A program made the position numbers and the translations under genes. Source: Bin55 sp965205545 (GTDB lineage Bacteria > Pseudomonadota > Gammaproteobacteria > Pseudomonadales > Azotimanducaceae). From it: 64,000 bases of DNA. Each line of letters opens with the position of its first letter. Positions within the stretch are counted from its first letter, which is position 1. Under the pieces are notes generated by a model that had not been told where the DNA came from, made no database searches, and saw nothing but the letters and a program-made list of their open reading frames with translations. The stretch is from assembly GCA_965205545.1 (NCBI GenBank), contig OZ242170.1, positions 2,046,001-2,110,000 on the forward strand, read 5' to 3'. Below, in pieces: positions 18,220-26,818 of the stretch.

Positions 18220-18690
18220 CTAGAGTTCCTGCACCAATTCCTCAAGCATCTCGGAGTGCTTGCCCCGATCGATGTCGACTGCCAATATGCGTTCCGCACC
18301 GACTACGGCGAGCGTTGCGACATCGTTGCGAAGGATCTCGCGAGCGCGATTGGATTCTTGAGCGACCTCGGCACGAGCCGCCTCAAGAATTCGTTCTCCC
18401 TCCGAACGAGCTTCGGTCTTGGCATCTTCAATCATGCTCGACACTTGCTTGCGGGCTTGATCGATTATTTTCTGCCCTTCGGTCCGCGCTTCATGCAGAA
18501 TCTTTTCTGCCTCCTGCTGCGACTCCGCGAGAGCAGCATCGGCCTTTTCCGCGTTCTCCAGGCCTTCAGCGATGCGCTGTTGTCTTGCCCGCATCGCGTT
18601 GATGGCAGGCGGCCAGATAAATTTGACGCAAATGCCTACGAATGCGAAGAAGAAAACAAGCTGAAGTACAAAGGTGCCTAAGTTGAACAT
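18220..18690 (-). CDS. atpF: F1Fo ATP synthase subunit b
   Basis: This 156-residue protein has one N-terminal membrane helix (about 7-27, FVLQLVFFFAFVGICVKFIW) followed by a long charged, Ala- and Glu-rich helix that dimerises as the peripheral stalk. Length and layout match E. coli AtpF (156). Only one b-type gene is present in the operon, so a homodimeric stalk is expected. Confidence 0.97.
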   Translation of the reverse strand: MFNLGTFVLQLVFFFAFVGICVKFIWPPAINAMRARQQRIAEGLENAEKADAALAESQQEAEKILHEARTEGQKIIDQARKQVSSMIEDAKTEARSEGERILEAARAEVAQESNRAREILRNDVATLAVVGAERILAVDIDRGKHSEMLEELVQEL

Positions 18691-18698
18691 GGCTTAGA

Positions 18699-18941
18699 TC
18701 AGCCGCCTCCGGCCACGGCGAACATGACGTAGAAACCAATGCCCACGGCAATCATCGGCACGGCGTCAACTAAGCCCAACACAATGAACAGTTGCGTACG
18801 TAGCATTGGCAGCATTTCCGGCTGCCTGGCAATGCCTTCCAGAAACTTGCCTCCCAAGCTGCCGACGCCAACGGCGGCGCCAACGGCGGCGAGCCCCAGC
18901 ATCAGGGCCGCGGCTATGTACAACAATTCGACTGATTCCAT
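18699..18941 (-). CDS. atpE: F1Fo ATP synthase subunit c
   Basis: This 80-residue proteolipid has two membrane helices joined by the polar loop ARQPEM. The ion-binding carboxylate is Asp in GLVDAVPMIAVG (residue 59), as in E. coli Asp61. The extra polar ligands of sodium-type rings (Gln and a Glu on helix 1 and 2) are absent. I infer a proton-driven enzyme. The Gly-rich helix 1 (GAAVGVGSLGGKF) packs the ring. Confidence 0.97.
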   Translation of the reverse strand: MESVELLYIAAALMLGLAAVGAAVGVGSLGGKFLEGIARQPEMLPMLRTQLFIVLGLVDAVPMIAVGIGFYVMFAVAGGG

Positions 18942-18964
18942 GAATGCTCCTGTATTAGAGAATC

Positions 18965-19819
18965 TCAGTGCTCATCTGGCACATCGTGCGCTTGCGCGAG
19001 ATAAACCACGCTCAACACGGCAAAGATGAACGCCTGCAATGTGATGATTAGTACGTGAAAAAGCGCCCAGGCAATGTGAAGAACTCCGCCAAAACCCGCC
19101 AGCAGAATTCCCCCGGTGTACATCAGAGCGATCAGAATGAATACCATCTCGCCTGCGTACAGGTTGCCGAACAGGCGAAGACCAAGCGAAATTGGCTTCG
19201 CAAGAAGCGTAACTCCTTCAAGAATGAAATTAATGGGCGCGAATACTTTTGGAAATGGATGAAAGGCTAGCTCTCCAAGAAATCCTCCCGCTCCCTTTCT
19301 CCTGAAACTGTAGTAGAGAACGAGCAGAAAAACCGCCGCCGCCATGCCCATGGTGATGTTTACATTCGTGGTCGGAACGATCTTTTGGTACTCCACACCC
19401 GCTAGCGACATGGTTTTCGGAACCAAGTCCACGGGAACCAGATCCATCAAGTTCATGAGAAAAACCCAGACGAAAATTGTCAACGCCATGGGAGCGACCA
19501 TCTTGTTGGTGTGGGTGAAAATCTCTCCAACTGTGGTGTCGATGAACTCGACAATTATTTCGACAAAATTCTGAAAGGCTCCTGGAATGCCCGCAGTGGC
19601 TCGGCGTGCCGCGATGCCGAAAACCAGTAGAAAGACGATCCCAAGACCGAGAGACCAGAGCAACGAATCTAGGTGAACGCTGAGCAAACCCATCTGCGCA
19701 GCTTCTTCGGCAGAATGCGCAACTCCCCAGGATCCGTCGGGCAGCCTACCGAATGTGAGGTTCGTCAAATGGTGACTGACGTATTCTTGTGAACTGAATT
19801 CCTTCGCTTCTGAAGCCAT
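18965..19819 (-). CDS. atpB: F1Fo ATP synthase subunit a
   Basis: The protein has 284 residues. ATG at 19819 is chosen; an in-frame TTG lies two codons upstream at 19825. It is a polytopic stator subunit that forms the two proton half-channels. The essential Arg lies in LGLRLFGNLYAGEM, with the conserved Glu that follows, and QAFIFAVLSVVYLAQA forms the last helix. The soluble N-terminus of about 50 residues is longer than in E. coli (271 residues in total there). It is second in the operon, after atpI. Confidence 0.96.
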   Translation of the reverse strand: MASEAKEFSSQEYVSHHLTNLTFGRLPDGSWGVAHSAEEAAQMGLLSVHLDSLLWSLGLGIVFLLVFGIAARRATAGIPGAFQNFVEIIVEFIDTTVGEIFTHTNKMVAPMALTIFVWVFLMNLMDLVPVDLVPKTMSLAGVEYQKIVPTTNVNITMGMAAAVFLLVLYYSFRRKGAGGFLGELAFHPFPKVFAPINFILEGVTLLAKPISLGLRLFGNLYAGEMVFILIALMYTGGILLAGFGGVLHIAWALFHVLIITLQAFIFAVLSVVYLAQAHDVPDEH

Positions 19820-19851
19820 GCTCAATCAACAGTCCGAGGGCGGTATTTGGG

Positions 19852-20232
19852 TTACTCCCTCGATTCCTTCGCTTTTCCTTCTTCGACCAAGCTAATTAGA
19901 AAACTGGCGACCACGTAGACGACGTGGGCACCAATCATTGTCACAATGCATGCAAGTGGATTCAGTTCTCTCCAAACGATGACGCCCGCGACACCTATGC
20001 CGTATAGTGCAAATCGGATCAGATGCAACGCGAGAATCCGCTGCGGATCGTTGATCCTTCGCACCGTCCACGCAAACCACACGTTTGCCAGCACCATCAC
20101 GCCGCCGCTCACAAGCACTGCCTCAGCAATTTCCGGCGCCCGTAGACTTATGCCCAATCCGACTAGGAACACTGCAACCCCTTGAAACACAACCGCAGCA
20201 AGGTGAGCGTGGTCCCTTTTTTCCTTGGCCAA
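19852..20232 (-). CDS. atpI: ATP synthase protein I
   Basis: This 126-residue small membrane protein has four predicted helices. It is the first gene of the atp operon and is thought to help assemble the c ring or supply Mg. Sequence conservation in this family is low; the call rests on position, size, hydrophobicity and the LANVWFAWTVRRI segment between helices 2 and 3. A basic, charged N-terminus (MAKEKRDHAH) precedes helix 1. Confidence 0.85.
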   Translation of the reverse strand: MAKEKRDHAHLAAVVFQGVAVFLVGLGISLRAPEIAEAVLVSGGVMVLANVWFAWTVRRINDPQRILALHLIRFALYGIGVAGVIVWRELNPLACIVTMIGAHVVYVVASFLISLVEEGKAKESRE

Positions 20233-20317
20233 GTGAATCTACCGTCGGCACGACCAGGAAGCACACAACCGGATCCGCGCAACTTCTAGAGCGAGCTGAA
20301 CTAACCCGTGCGGGCGA

Positions 20318-20323
20318 ATTATA
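20318..20323 (-). promoter_or_regulatory. Candidate atp operon promoter -10 box
   Basis: A perfect TATAAT reads on the minus strand about 86 nt upstream of the atpI ATG. TTGACC stands 14 nt further upstream, a shorter spacer than ideal. It is the best sigma-70-like site in front of this operon. Confidence 0.45.
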
Positions 20324-20426
20324 CGCACACACTGCTAGGTCAAGAAGATTGCTAGTTTGATTCAACAATCGCATCCAAGAATTAGGCTTCGGCGAAGTAG
20401 ACATTGGCTCATGAAATTGCAAAAAA

Positions 20427-20452
20427 ATTATTGTTTCAATTGAAACCAATAA
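20427..20452. repeat. Palindrome overlapping the -35 of the lipoprotein promoter
   Basis: The arms pair around a central TTTCAATTGAAA core, with flanks TTATTG and CCAATAA that match except for one extra C in the right arm. The right half contains TTGAAA (20440-20445), a 5/6 match to a -35 box for the gene at 20502. This suits an operator. Confidence 0.5.
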
Positions 20453-20466
20453 CTCTCTAAAGGTAT

Positions 20467-20491
20467 CTAACTCTATGTACATAGGAGTTAG
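20467..20491. repeat. Palindrome at the start region of the lipoprotein gene
   Basis: The left arm CTAACTC-TATGTA pairs with the right arm CATA-GGAGTTAG, perfect apart from one extra G in the right arm. It lies just downstream of the candidate -10 (TATCTA, 20464-20469) and overlaps the AGGAG that precedes the gene. It could be a second operator or an RNA hairpin that masks the ribosome site. Confidence 0.5.
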
Positions 20492-20501
20492 GATTCATAC
20501 C

Positions 20502-21044
20502 ATGAAGTTCTTACGACTACTTACCCCCATGGCGCTAATTGCGTGTATAGCGGGCTGTGCGACGTTGTCGAAAACCTCGATGACGGATCAGGCGTTCACT
20601 GCGGACACAGACGTAGTGTGGACGGAAGCACTGAACTTTTTGAACGAAAATCACCTGTTTCTGGCGGTAATTGAACCAAGAAACCAGCATTTGGAAGTTC
20701 ACCAAATTGAATTAGCCGACCCGAATTCGTACAAAACAGAATTTTGGCACGGCTGGGCAGAATGTCCATTGATCCAGACAATGATTCCCCTACAAGACAA
20801 GCTTGACTTTGACCTAGATGTCAAAGTGCAGGACGATGGCCTTACGCACTTGATGTTCAAACCAGTTTTCACGAGAGTCTATGTCGACCGAAGAGGTGGC
20901 TGGACCAGCCTTTTCGTCAAGGAGCAATGCAGATCGGTAGGTAGCTTGGAACTAGATCTCTTGCGATATGTAGAAGATCACCTGCCTGAAGGGACCAGAG
21001 CCGTATCAAAAGAAGAGTTAACGGCTATTGCGACTCTAGAATAA
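20502..21044 (+). CDS. Lipoprotein of unknown function
   Basis: The protein has 180 residues. ATG at 20502 is chosen because AGGA lies 8 nt upstream and translation then begins with a lipoprotein signal (MKFLRLLTPMALIACIAGC, lipobox IAGC, Cys19 lipidated). The mature part is acidic, with alternating predicted beta strands (HLEVHQIEL, LDFDLDVKV, LTHLMFKPVFTRVYVD), and resembles small periplasmic beta-rich domains; no family is recognised. It stands alone between the divergent atp operon and convergent parB. The two palindromes in its promoter suggest specific regulation. Confidence 0.75.
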   Translation: MKFLRLLTPMALIACIAGCATLSKTSMTDQAFTADTDVVWTEALNFLNENHLFLAVIEPRNQHLEVHQIELADPNSYKTEFWHGWAECPLIQTMIPLQDKLDFDLDVKVQDDGLTHLMFKPVFTRVYVDRRGGWTSLFVKEQCRSVGSLELDLLRYVEDHLPEGTRAVSKEELTAIATLE

Positions 21045-21060
21045 CCAAGACCAAGCCCGT

Positions 21061-21103
21061 GATGCATCCAAGTCAAGACTTAAGATTCTTGCTTGGATGC
21101 ATC
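21061..21103. terminator. Long hairpin between convergent lipoprotein gene and parB
   Basis: Arms GATGCATCCAAG and CTTGGATGCATC pair perfectly over 12 bp. A single bulged T and a further CAAG/CTTG pairing leave a 10-nt loop. Its position between two converging genes fits a bidirectional terminator. No T-run follows, so Rho or simple RNA end protection may be involved. Confidence 0.55.
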
Positions 21104-21187
21104 GAAACTCACAAGCTCACACTGCAAAAATCGGTTGTGGTGACCGCATTGAACCCCAGGGTTTTATCAGGGATTTAACTATTCTTC

Positions 21188-22054
21188 CTACTTTCTTCTC
21201 AGATGGTCAAGTATTCCGTCCAGTTCGTCCAGCGTGGTGAACTTGATCACGACAGAACCCTTCTTAGTGCTACGACCGCTCATGCGAATGGCGAGCGGCG
21301 CACCGATCTTGTCCGATAGTTCCCTTTCCAATCTTAGCGTGTCGGGGGAAACCTTGGGTTTCGCCGTTTTTCGTTTCCTGAGACGCTTAATCAAGTGTTC
21401 CGTGTTGCGCACAGAAATATGGCGCTGAATGATTGCGTCCTTGACTTGGGCTTGTTCGTGCGGCTCGAGCGCTAACAGCGCGCGCGCGTGTCCCATCTCG
21501 ATGTCTCCGATGCGCAAAGCATTCAAGACTTCTGGTATCAGCTCTCGCAATCGCATTCGATTGGTGATAGTGGCGCGAGCTTTTCCTAGCATCTGGCCTA
21601 TTTCCTCGTGAGTAAGCCCAAACTCCTCGTTTAGACGTCCATAGGCTTGGGCTTCGTCAACGACATTGAGATCTTCCCGCTGTATGTTCTCGATGAGCGC
21701 AAAGGCTACAGCTTGTTCATCTGAAACATCTCGAACAACAGTTGGAACCGTTTCCAACTGCGCAAGTCCAGCCGCGCGCCAGCGGCGTTCTCCCGCTATC
21801 AACTGATACCTGCCATCGGCCGCAGGGCGCACGATCAGCGGCTGCAGCACGCCAGATTCCCTAATGGATGCAGCAAGCTCCTCCAAAGTTTCCTGATTGA
21901 AGCGAGACCGAGGTTGCAGCGGATTGGGCTCGATCCGCTCTATTGAGACTTCAATGACCTTGCCTAATTCGGCAGCTAGTTCACCTGTTTCACCCAGCAC
22001 TCCATGCGACTTGAGCAACTCGTCAAGCCCTTTGCCCAGAGGGGTTCTAGCCAT
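21188..22054 (-). CDS. parB: Chromosome partitioning protein ParB
   Basis: This 288-residue CTP-dependent clamp loads at parS and spreads to organise the origin. ATG at 22054 (MARTPLGKGLDELL) is chosen; it overlaps the parA end by 8 bp. The N-terminal ParA-contact segment is followed by the nucleotide-binding ParB/Srx domain (NPLQPRSRF, then LQPLIVRP and AGERRWRAA) and the parS-binding HTH region (LTHEEIGQMLGKARATITNRMRL, quoted by its ends LTHEE and NRMRL). The C-terminal dimerisation domain ends LDELDGILDHLR. Two perfect parS sites lie in this window. Confidence 0.96.
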   Translation of the reverse strand: MARTPLGKGLDELLKSHGVLGETGELAAELGKVIEVSIERIEPNPLQPRSRFNQETLEELAASIRESGVLQPLIVRPAADGRYQLIAGERRWRAAGLAQLETVPTVVRDVSDEQAVAFALIENIQREDLNVVDEAQAYGRLNEEFGLTHEEIGQMLGKARATITNRMRLRELIPEVLNALRIGDIEMGHARALLALEPHEQAQVKDAIIQRHISVRNTEHLIKRLRKRKTAKPKVSPDTLRLERELSDKIGAPLAIRMSGRSTKKGSVVIKFTTLDELDGILDHLRRK

Positions 22055-22826
22055 GTCTCTCTTCTGCCCGTTCATGTCGACGCAGCATTTCCTGTGCGAG
22101 AGCCAGATGCGCAACAGCGCCACGTGACCGCTTGTCGTAGAGGTTAACCGGCTGTCCGTAGCTTGGTGCTTCAGCGACTCTTATGTTTCTCGGTATCACC
22201 GTCCTATACACGCGAGATTGGAAGTGGTCGAATAGTTGTCGGGACACTGCGCGCGTGAGTTTGTTTCGAGGATCGTACATTGTTCGAATTATGCCGTCTA
22301 TGTTCAAATCCGGATTCCCTTTCTCTCGGACGGCACCAATAGTTCGCAGGAGTGCTGTGAGTCCCTCAAGCGCAAAATATTCGCATTGCATGGGGATTAG
22401 CACGTCACTCGCCGCCATCAAGGCATTGACGGTCAGCACGTTCAGGGTCGGCGGACAGTCTACGATCACGTAGTCGTAAGTGTTCTGGGCGTTGAGCAAG
22501 TTTCGCAACCGAAGCACTCGATCTTCAGCGTTGAGCAATCGCACCTCGACCGCAGTCAGATCGGAGTTTGAAGGGACCACATCCATTCCTGGCGGGACCT
22601 TTTTGACCAAATCGGAAAGCGAGATGGCACCTTCAAACCAATCCCACGAAGTGGCAGATCGACTAGTGTTGGCGATTCCCACGTGGGTGGACGCATTCCC
22701 TTGTGGGTCCAAATCTATCAGCAGGACCGAACGATCAGAGCAAGCAAGCGCGGCTGCCAAGTTGACTGCCGTCGTCGTCTTGCCCACTCCGCCCTTTTGG
22801 TTGGCTACCGCGATTACCCGCTTCAT
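22047..22826 (-). CDS. parA: Chromosome partitioning ATPase ParA (Soj)
   Basis: This 259-residue P-loop ATPase of the MinD/ParA family binds the nucleoid as an ATP dimer and moves ParB-parS complexes. The deviant Walker A KGGVGKT (residues 10-16) follows MKRVIAVANQ, and LLIDLDPQGNAS holds the Walker A' Asp. VIVDCPPTLN forms Walker B. There is no N-terminal HTH, so this is the chromosomal type rather than the plasmid type. It overlaps rsmG by 4 bp (ATGA) and parB by 8 bp, which gives tight coupling. Confidence 0.97.
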   Translation of the reverse strand: MKRVIAVANQKGGVGKTTTAVNLAAALACSDRSVLLIDLDPQGNASTHVGIANTSRSATSWDWFEGAISLSDLVKKVPPGMDVVPSNSDLTAVEVRLLNAEDRVLRLRNLLNAQNTYDYVIVDCPPTLNVLTVNALMAASDVLIPMQCEYFALEGLTALLRTIGAVREKGNPDLNIDGIIRTMYDPRNKLTRAVSRQLFDHFQSRVYRTVIPRNIRVAEAPSYGQPVNLYDKRSRGAVAHLALAQEMLRRHERAEERHG

Positions 22827-23407
22827 TGAGAGTCGCGACTCCTCGCAACAACGGAGACCCAGCCGCGCCGCAATGAGGAGCTGGCAAGTAGAACGCCGCC
22901 GGGCACAACTGATTGTTGTATTGCGTTTGCGGTCTGAAGCAATACCACTCCGTTTCGGTCAAGAAATTGCCGGCCCAACGACCATGCTTTTTCGGGTGAC
23001 CCAACTGCACGAGCCGTCACGCTATCGAATCGCTGCTGATAGCCGGAGCAAGGTCCTATGTTCAATTCAAGAATTTCCGCGTTCTGGAGTCCCAGTTCCA
23101 GCTTGACTTGCCGAAGAAAACGGCACTTCTTTTGACTCCGGTCATTGAGGACGACCGTCATTGTCGGCTTCGCTATGGCTAGGGGAATACCGGGGAATCC
23201 GCCTCCCGATCCAATGTCCAAGTGGCTGGAGGACTGTTCAATATAAGGAAGCAAGTCCAGGCTATTCTCCACGTGCCTTCGGTACAGGTCCGAGAGGTCC
23301 CGCTGTGAGACGAGAGAATACAGGCGATTCCATTTGCGTACGAGCTCCAAGTAGGCTTGCGCACGAGGATTGGAGTGCCATTCTGTCCCCGTAGTAGCAA
23401 AGTTCAC
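22823..23407 (-). CDS. rsmG: 16S rRNA (guanine527-N7)-methyltransferase
   Basis: This 194-residue SAM-dependent enzyme methylates G527 of 16S rRNA. The SAM-binding motif LDIGSGGGFPGIPLAI (about 63-78) is canonical, and FDSVTARAVGS matches the family. The start is GTG at 23407, overlapping the mnmG stop as GTGA. It sits between mnmG and parA, as in many gammaproteobacteria (formerly gidB). Length is close to E. coli RsmG (207). Confidence 0.95.
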   Translation of the reverse strand: MNFATTGTEWHSNPRAQAYLELVRKWNRLYSLVSQRDLSDLYRRHVENSLDLLPYIEQSSSHLDIGSGGGFPGIPLAIAKPTMTVVLNDRSQKKCRFLRQVKLELGLQNAEILELNIGPCSGYQQRFDSVTARAVGSPEKAWSLGRQFLDRNGVVLLQTANAIQQSVVPGGVLLASSSLRRGWVSVVARSRDSQ

Positions 23408-25287
23408 GCGATCTTGCGTTGATGATGTCCTCGTTTGGAGTGTATCGCAATCAACGATAGAGCTGCTGGCGTAATGCCCGGGATTCTCGATGCGCTGGCC
23501 ATCGTTCGTGGTCTGCTTTCACTCAACTTCTGGCGCAATTCGTTTGAGAGGCCATCAATGCTTGCGTAGTCGAGACTATCGGGTATCGTTAGGCGTTCCT
23601 TGGCATTGACGCTGTCTATTTCCTTTTGCTGGCGAGCAACATAGCCTTCGTACTTGATGTCGATAGCCGCTTGCTCCAAGACATCCGCAGAAATGTCGGG
23701 GAGCCATCCAGATTCGTGAATCGCTCTTGCATCCACCTCGGGTCGCTTGAGAATCTCGTAGAGCTTAAGGTCTCTTTCAATTCTTGAACGTGTGGCACGT
23801 TCCAGCGCATGTGACCTAGAGTCGTTGGGGAATGCGTTGGTGCTTCGCAATGCAGCCTTGCAGTCTTTAATCGATTTTTGCTTTGCGCGATACGCCACCC
23901 ATCGTTCATCAGACACCACTCCGAGGTCGTGGCCGACTTCTGTGAGTCGCATATCTGCATTGTCCTGTCGCAATCGCAGACGAAACTCCGCTCGACTTGT
24001 GAACATGCGATACGGTTCATTGGTTCCCTGTGATGTGAGATCATCAATGAGAACACCCAAGTAAGCTTCGTGCCGTCGGGGGTACCACTGGCTCTCCCCC
24101 GCAACCTTTCGAGCAGCGTTGATGCCGGCGAGCAACCCTTGAGATGCGGCTTCTTCGTAACCTGTGGTTCCGTTGATCTGCCCTGCAAAGAAGAGGCGCT
24201 CTATAGCTTTTGTTTCAAGGGTTGGCTCCAAATCGCGGGGATCGAAGAAGTCATACTCTATGGCATATCCAGGCCGAGTCACAAACGCGTTTTCGAATCC
24301 CTTGATCGACTTGACCGCAGCGATTTGAACATCGAAGGGCAGGCTCGTGGAAATGCCATTCGGATAGAGTTCGCTCGTGTCCAAGCCTTCGGGCTCAACG
24401 AAAATCTGATGCTGCGGACGGTCTGCAAACCGCACGACCTTGTCCTCAATGGAGGGACAATAACGAGGCCCAACACCCGCTATTTCACCCGAAAACATTG
24501 GCGAGTCCTTCAGGCCCATGCGAATGATGTCGTGCGTTCGCTCGTTAGTGTGGGTAATGTGGCAGGGCACTTGGCGTGGGTGCATGCTTACGGAACCCAA
24601 AAAGGACATTGCTGGTGTTGGATCGTCGCCGGGCTGTATTTGCAGTTCTGAATAGTCCACGGTATTCCCATCGATCCTCGGCGGGGTACCCGTCTTCAGG
24701 CGTCCTACACGGAACGGCATCGCTCGAAGTTTCTGCGCCAGAGTTGTGGATGCCGAGTCGCCAGCGCGACCGCCTGAACGATTGTGTTTGCCAATGAAAA
24801 TGCGACCGCCCAGGAAAGTGCCCGTTGTAAGGACAACCGATCCGGTTTGGATCTCAACACCTATTCCGCACCGTACACTCCGGACTCTGTCATGCGCTAT
24901 GTCTAGGTCGACGACACTGTCCTGAAATACGGAGAGATTGGGCTGCGACTCGACCGCCTTGCGAATTGCGGCTCTGTAGAGGCTTCGGTCCGCCTGTGCG
25001 CGCAGGGCTCGTACGGCTGGTCCTTTGCTTGCGTTCAGCGTACGGAATTGGATTCCTGCTGCGTCGGTAGCCAGTGCCATTGCACCACCCAAGGCATCAA
25101 TCTCTCGCACGAGGTGGCTCTTTCCTATTCCTCCTATGGCGGGATTGCACGACATCTGGCCCAGTGTCTCAATTGCCTGGGTCACCAAGAGCGTCCTTGC
25201 GCCAATGCGGGCGGATGCGAGAGCAGCTTCCGTTCCCGCGTGGCCTCCGCCTACGACAACGACATCGAATTGATCTGGATATTTCAC
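23404..25287 (-). CDS. mnmG: tRNA uridine-5-carboxymethylaminomethyl modification enzyme MnmG
   Basis: This 627-residue FAD protein forms a complex with MnmE to modify the wobble uridine (cmnm5U or nm5U) of several tRNAs. It has the FAD-binding VVVGGGHAGTEAALASAR (about 10-27), the MSCNPAIGGIGKSHLVREID signature, GRLKTGTPPRI, and the C-terminal MnmE-binding helical domain. The start is GTG at 25287; no better codon is in frame nearby. It lies 190 bp downstream of mnmE with a promoter-like -10 between them. Confidence 0.97.
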   Translation of the reverse strand: MKYPDQFDVVVVGGGHAGTEAALASARIGARTLLVTQAIETLGQMSCNPAIGGIGKSHLVREIDALGGAMALATDAAGIQFRTLNASKGPAVRALRAQADRSLYRAAIRKAVESQPNLSVFQDSVVDLDIAHDRVRSVRCGIGVEIQTGSVVLTTGTFLGGRIFIGKHNRSGGRAGDSASTTLAQKLRAMPFRVGRLKTGTPPRIDGNTVDYSELQIQPGDDPTPAMSFLGSVSMHPRQVPCHITHTNERTHDIIRMGLKDSPMFSGEIAGVGPRYCPSIEDKVVRFADRPQHQIFVEPEGLDTSELYPNGISTSLPFDVQIAAVKSIKGFENAFVTRPGYAIEYDFFDPRDLEPTLETKAIERLFFAGQINGTTGYEEAASQGLLAGINAARKVAGESQWYPRRHEAYLGVLIDDLTSQGTNEPYRMFTSRAEFRLRLRQDNADMRLTEVGHDLGVVSDERWVAYRAKQKSIKDCKAALRSTNAFPNDSRSHALERATRSRIERDLKLYEILKRPEVDARAIHESGWLPDISADVLEQAAIDIKYEGYVARQQKEIDSVNAKERLTIPDSLDYASIDGLSNELRQKLSESRPRTMASASRIPGITPAALSLIAIHSKRGHHQRKIA

Positions 25288-25373
25288 GGTTTCACAATTT
25301 AGAGGTGTAAATGAAACAAAAAGCGCGACGAAATGCTGGGGTTTCGTTCAGTGTAATTGGCATTTAATACAGC

Positions 25374-25379
25374 ATTATA
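25374..25379 (-). promoter_or_regulatory. Candidate mnmG promoter -10 box
   Basis: A perfect TATAAT on the minus strand lies about 87 nt before the mnmG start, in the AT-rich mnmE-mnmG gap. No convincing -35 box is seen at 16-18 bp. It could allow mnmG-rsmG-parAB to be expressed apart from the upstream genes. Confidence 0.4.
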
Positions 25380-25477
25380 TAAGGCTACATGGGAACCAAA
25401 GATGGAGTTTTGCCTCTTTGGAGACGCTCGAGGGCACAAGCGAGGCGAGTTTCTCTGCACTGCAAATGCCCGGTCTC

Positions 25478-26782
25478 TCACTTGCCAATGCAAAACCTTG
25501 AAAAAATTTCGCCAAGCAGATCGTCTGTGGTTGTCTCACCAACCACTTCTCCCAGACACCTGTGCACACTACGAAGTTCCTCTGCAGCCACTTCTCCAGA
25601 CTTGTGCTTCAACTCGATCACAACTCTAGCCACACTTTGCATTGCGTGTTTCAGCGATGCTACATGACGAGGTCTTCCCGCGAAAGCATCGTCGCTGGGC
25701 TGAAACCCGGCAATTTGCTTCAAGCACTGCCGCAGTGCGTCCAAGCCTTCCCCTTGGAGTGCACTGGTTCGCACGGTGCGATCGTCGACACTTCCATATG
25801 GGCGATTTGTCAAATCGCACTTGTTCCGCACAAAAATATGCTCGTACGGCAAAACGGCACTCTCCCGCGTCTCGCGATCATCAACCACCCAAAGCACGAG
25901 ATCCGCTTTGTCCATGGCCTCGCGAGCACGAATCATGCCCGCTTCCTCGATTGGATCGTCGCTTTCGTGGATTCCCGCGGTGTCGGTAAGATGCACTGGC
26001 AATCCATCTAGATGAATGGTGCCTTCCAGTGTGTCTCTCGTTGTTCCCGCGACCTCGGTGACTATCGCTCTTTCCGCATTTAGCAAGGCATTCAGCAAAC
26101 TTGACTTGCCTACATTTGGCTCGCCTGCTATGACCACCTGAAGTCCCTGCTGCATGGAGACTCCAAGCTCCGTCCGGCGAAGCAGTTCCTCGAGCCTTGC
26201 ACGGATTGAGTCCGCTTTGCGAATCAGCGACTCCTCCTCCAGAAAATCAATTTCCTCTTCCGCAAAGTCGATGGCACCCTCCACGAACACTCGCAGATCG
26301 AGAACCTCCTTGTCGATAGCCAACACCTCTCGAGAGAATTGACCCGTCAATGACCTTGCGGACGCTTTGGCGGCTTGCGCTGTTGTCGACCCAATGAGAT
26401 CTGCGACTGCTTCCGCTTGGGCCAAGTCCATTCGGTCATTGAGAAACGCCCGCTCCGTGAACTCACCCGGTCGCGCCAATCTCGCGCCGAGCTCCTGAAC
26501 CCTCTCGCACAGCAAGCGCAGCACAACAGGACCCCCATGGCCCTGCAACTCAAGTACATCTTCGCCTGAAAACGAGTGGGGGGCGGCGAAAAACAACGCG
26601 ATTCCCGAATCTATCGGCTCTCCATTCGCATCCAGAAACTGGCCGAACGATGCTCGCCGTGGCGACGGGCACTGGCCGAACACCTCTTCGGCAATCCGTC
26701 GCGTGTCGGGTCCCGAGATGCGAACAATGCCTATCCCTCCGGTGCCGGGCGGAGTTGCAATGGCGCATATTGTCTCGTTCAA
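25478..26782 (-). CDS. mnmE: tRNA modification GTPase MnmE
   Basis: This 434-residue GTPase partners MnmG. It has an N-terminal tetrahydrofolate-binding domain (ICAIATPPGTGGIGIVRISG), a helical region and an inserted G domain with G1 GEPNVGKSSL (about 217-226), G3 DTAG, and G4 NKCD in FVRNKCD. It ends FCIGK with the essential Cys. The only start in frame at the expected place is TTG at 26782; no ATG or GTG fits and the upstream Shine-Dalgarno is poor. It follows yidC by about 36 bp. Confidence 0.96.
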   Translation of the reverse strand: MNETICAIATPPGTGGIGIVRISGPDTRRIAEEVFGQCPSPRRASFGQFLDANGEPIDSGIALFFAAPHSFSGEDVLELQGHGGPVVLRLLCERVQELGARLARPGEFTERAFLNDRMDLAQAEAVADLIGSTTAQAAKASARSLTGQFSREVLAIDKEVLDLRVFVEGAIDFAEEEIDFLEEESLIRKADSIRARLEELLRRTELGVSMQQGLQVVIAGEPNVGKSSLLNALLNAERAIVTEVAGTTRDTLEGTIHLDGLPVHLTDTAGIHESDDPIEEAGMIRAREAMDKADLVLWVVDDRETRESAVLPYEHIFVRNKCDLTNRPYGSVDDRTVRTSALQGEGLDALRQCLKQIAGFQPSDDAFAGRPRHVASLKHAMQSVARVVIELKHKSGEVAAEELRSVHRCLGEVVGETTTDDLLGEIFSRFCIGK

Positions 26783-26818
26783 GGAGGAGCGTGCCCTAGG
26801 TGATGCGTTGAATATCGC

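Noticed and set aside
13819..20232. Sodium-type ATP synthase
   Set aside because: Subunit c has the proton-type Asp site without the extra sodium ligands, so an ordinary proton-driven enzyme was called.
22674..22690. CCCACGTGGG in parA, parS-like core
   Set aside because: The outer bases do not match the parS consensus (the arms lack TGTT and AACA), unlike the two perfect sites.
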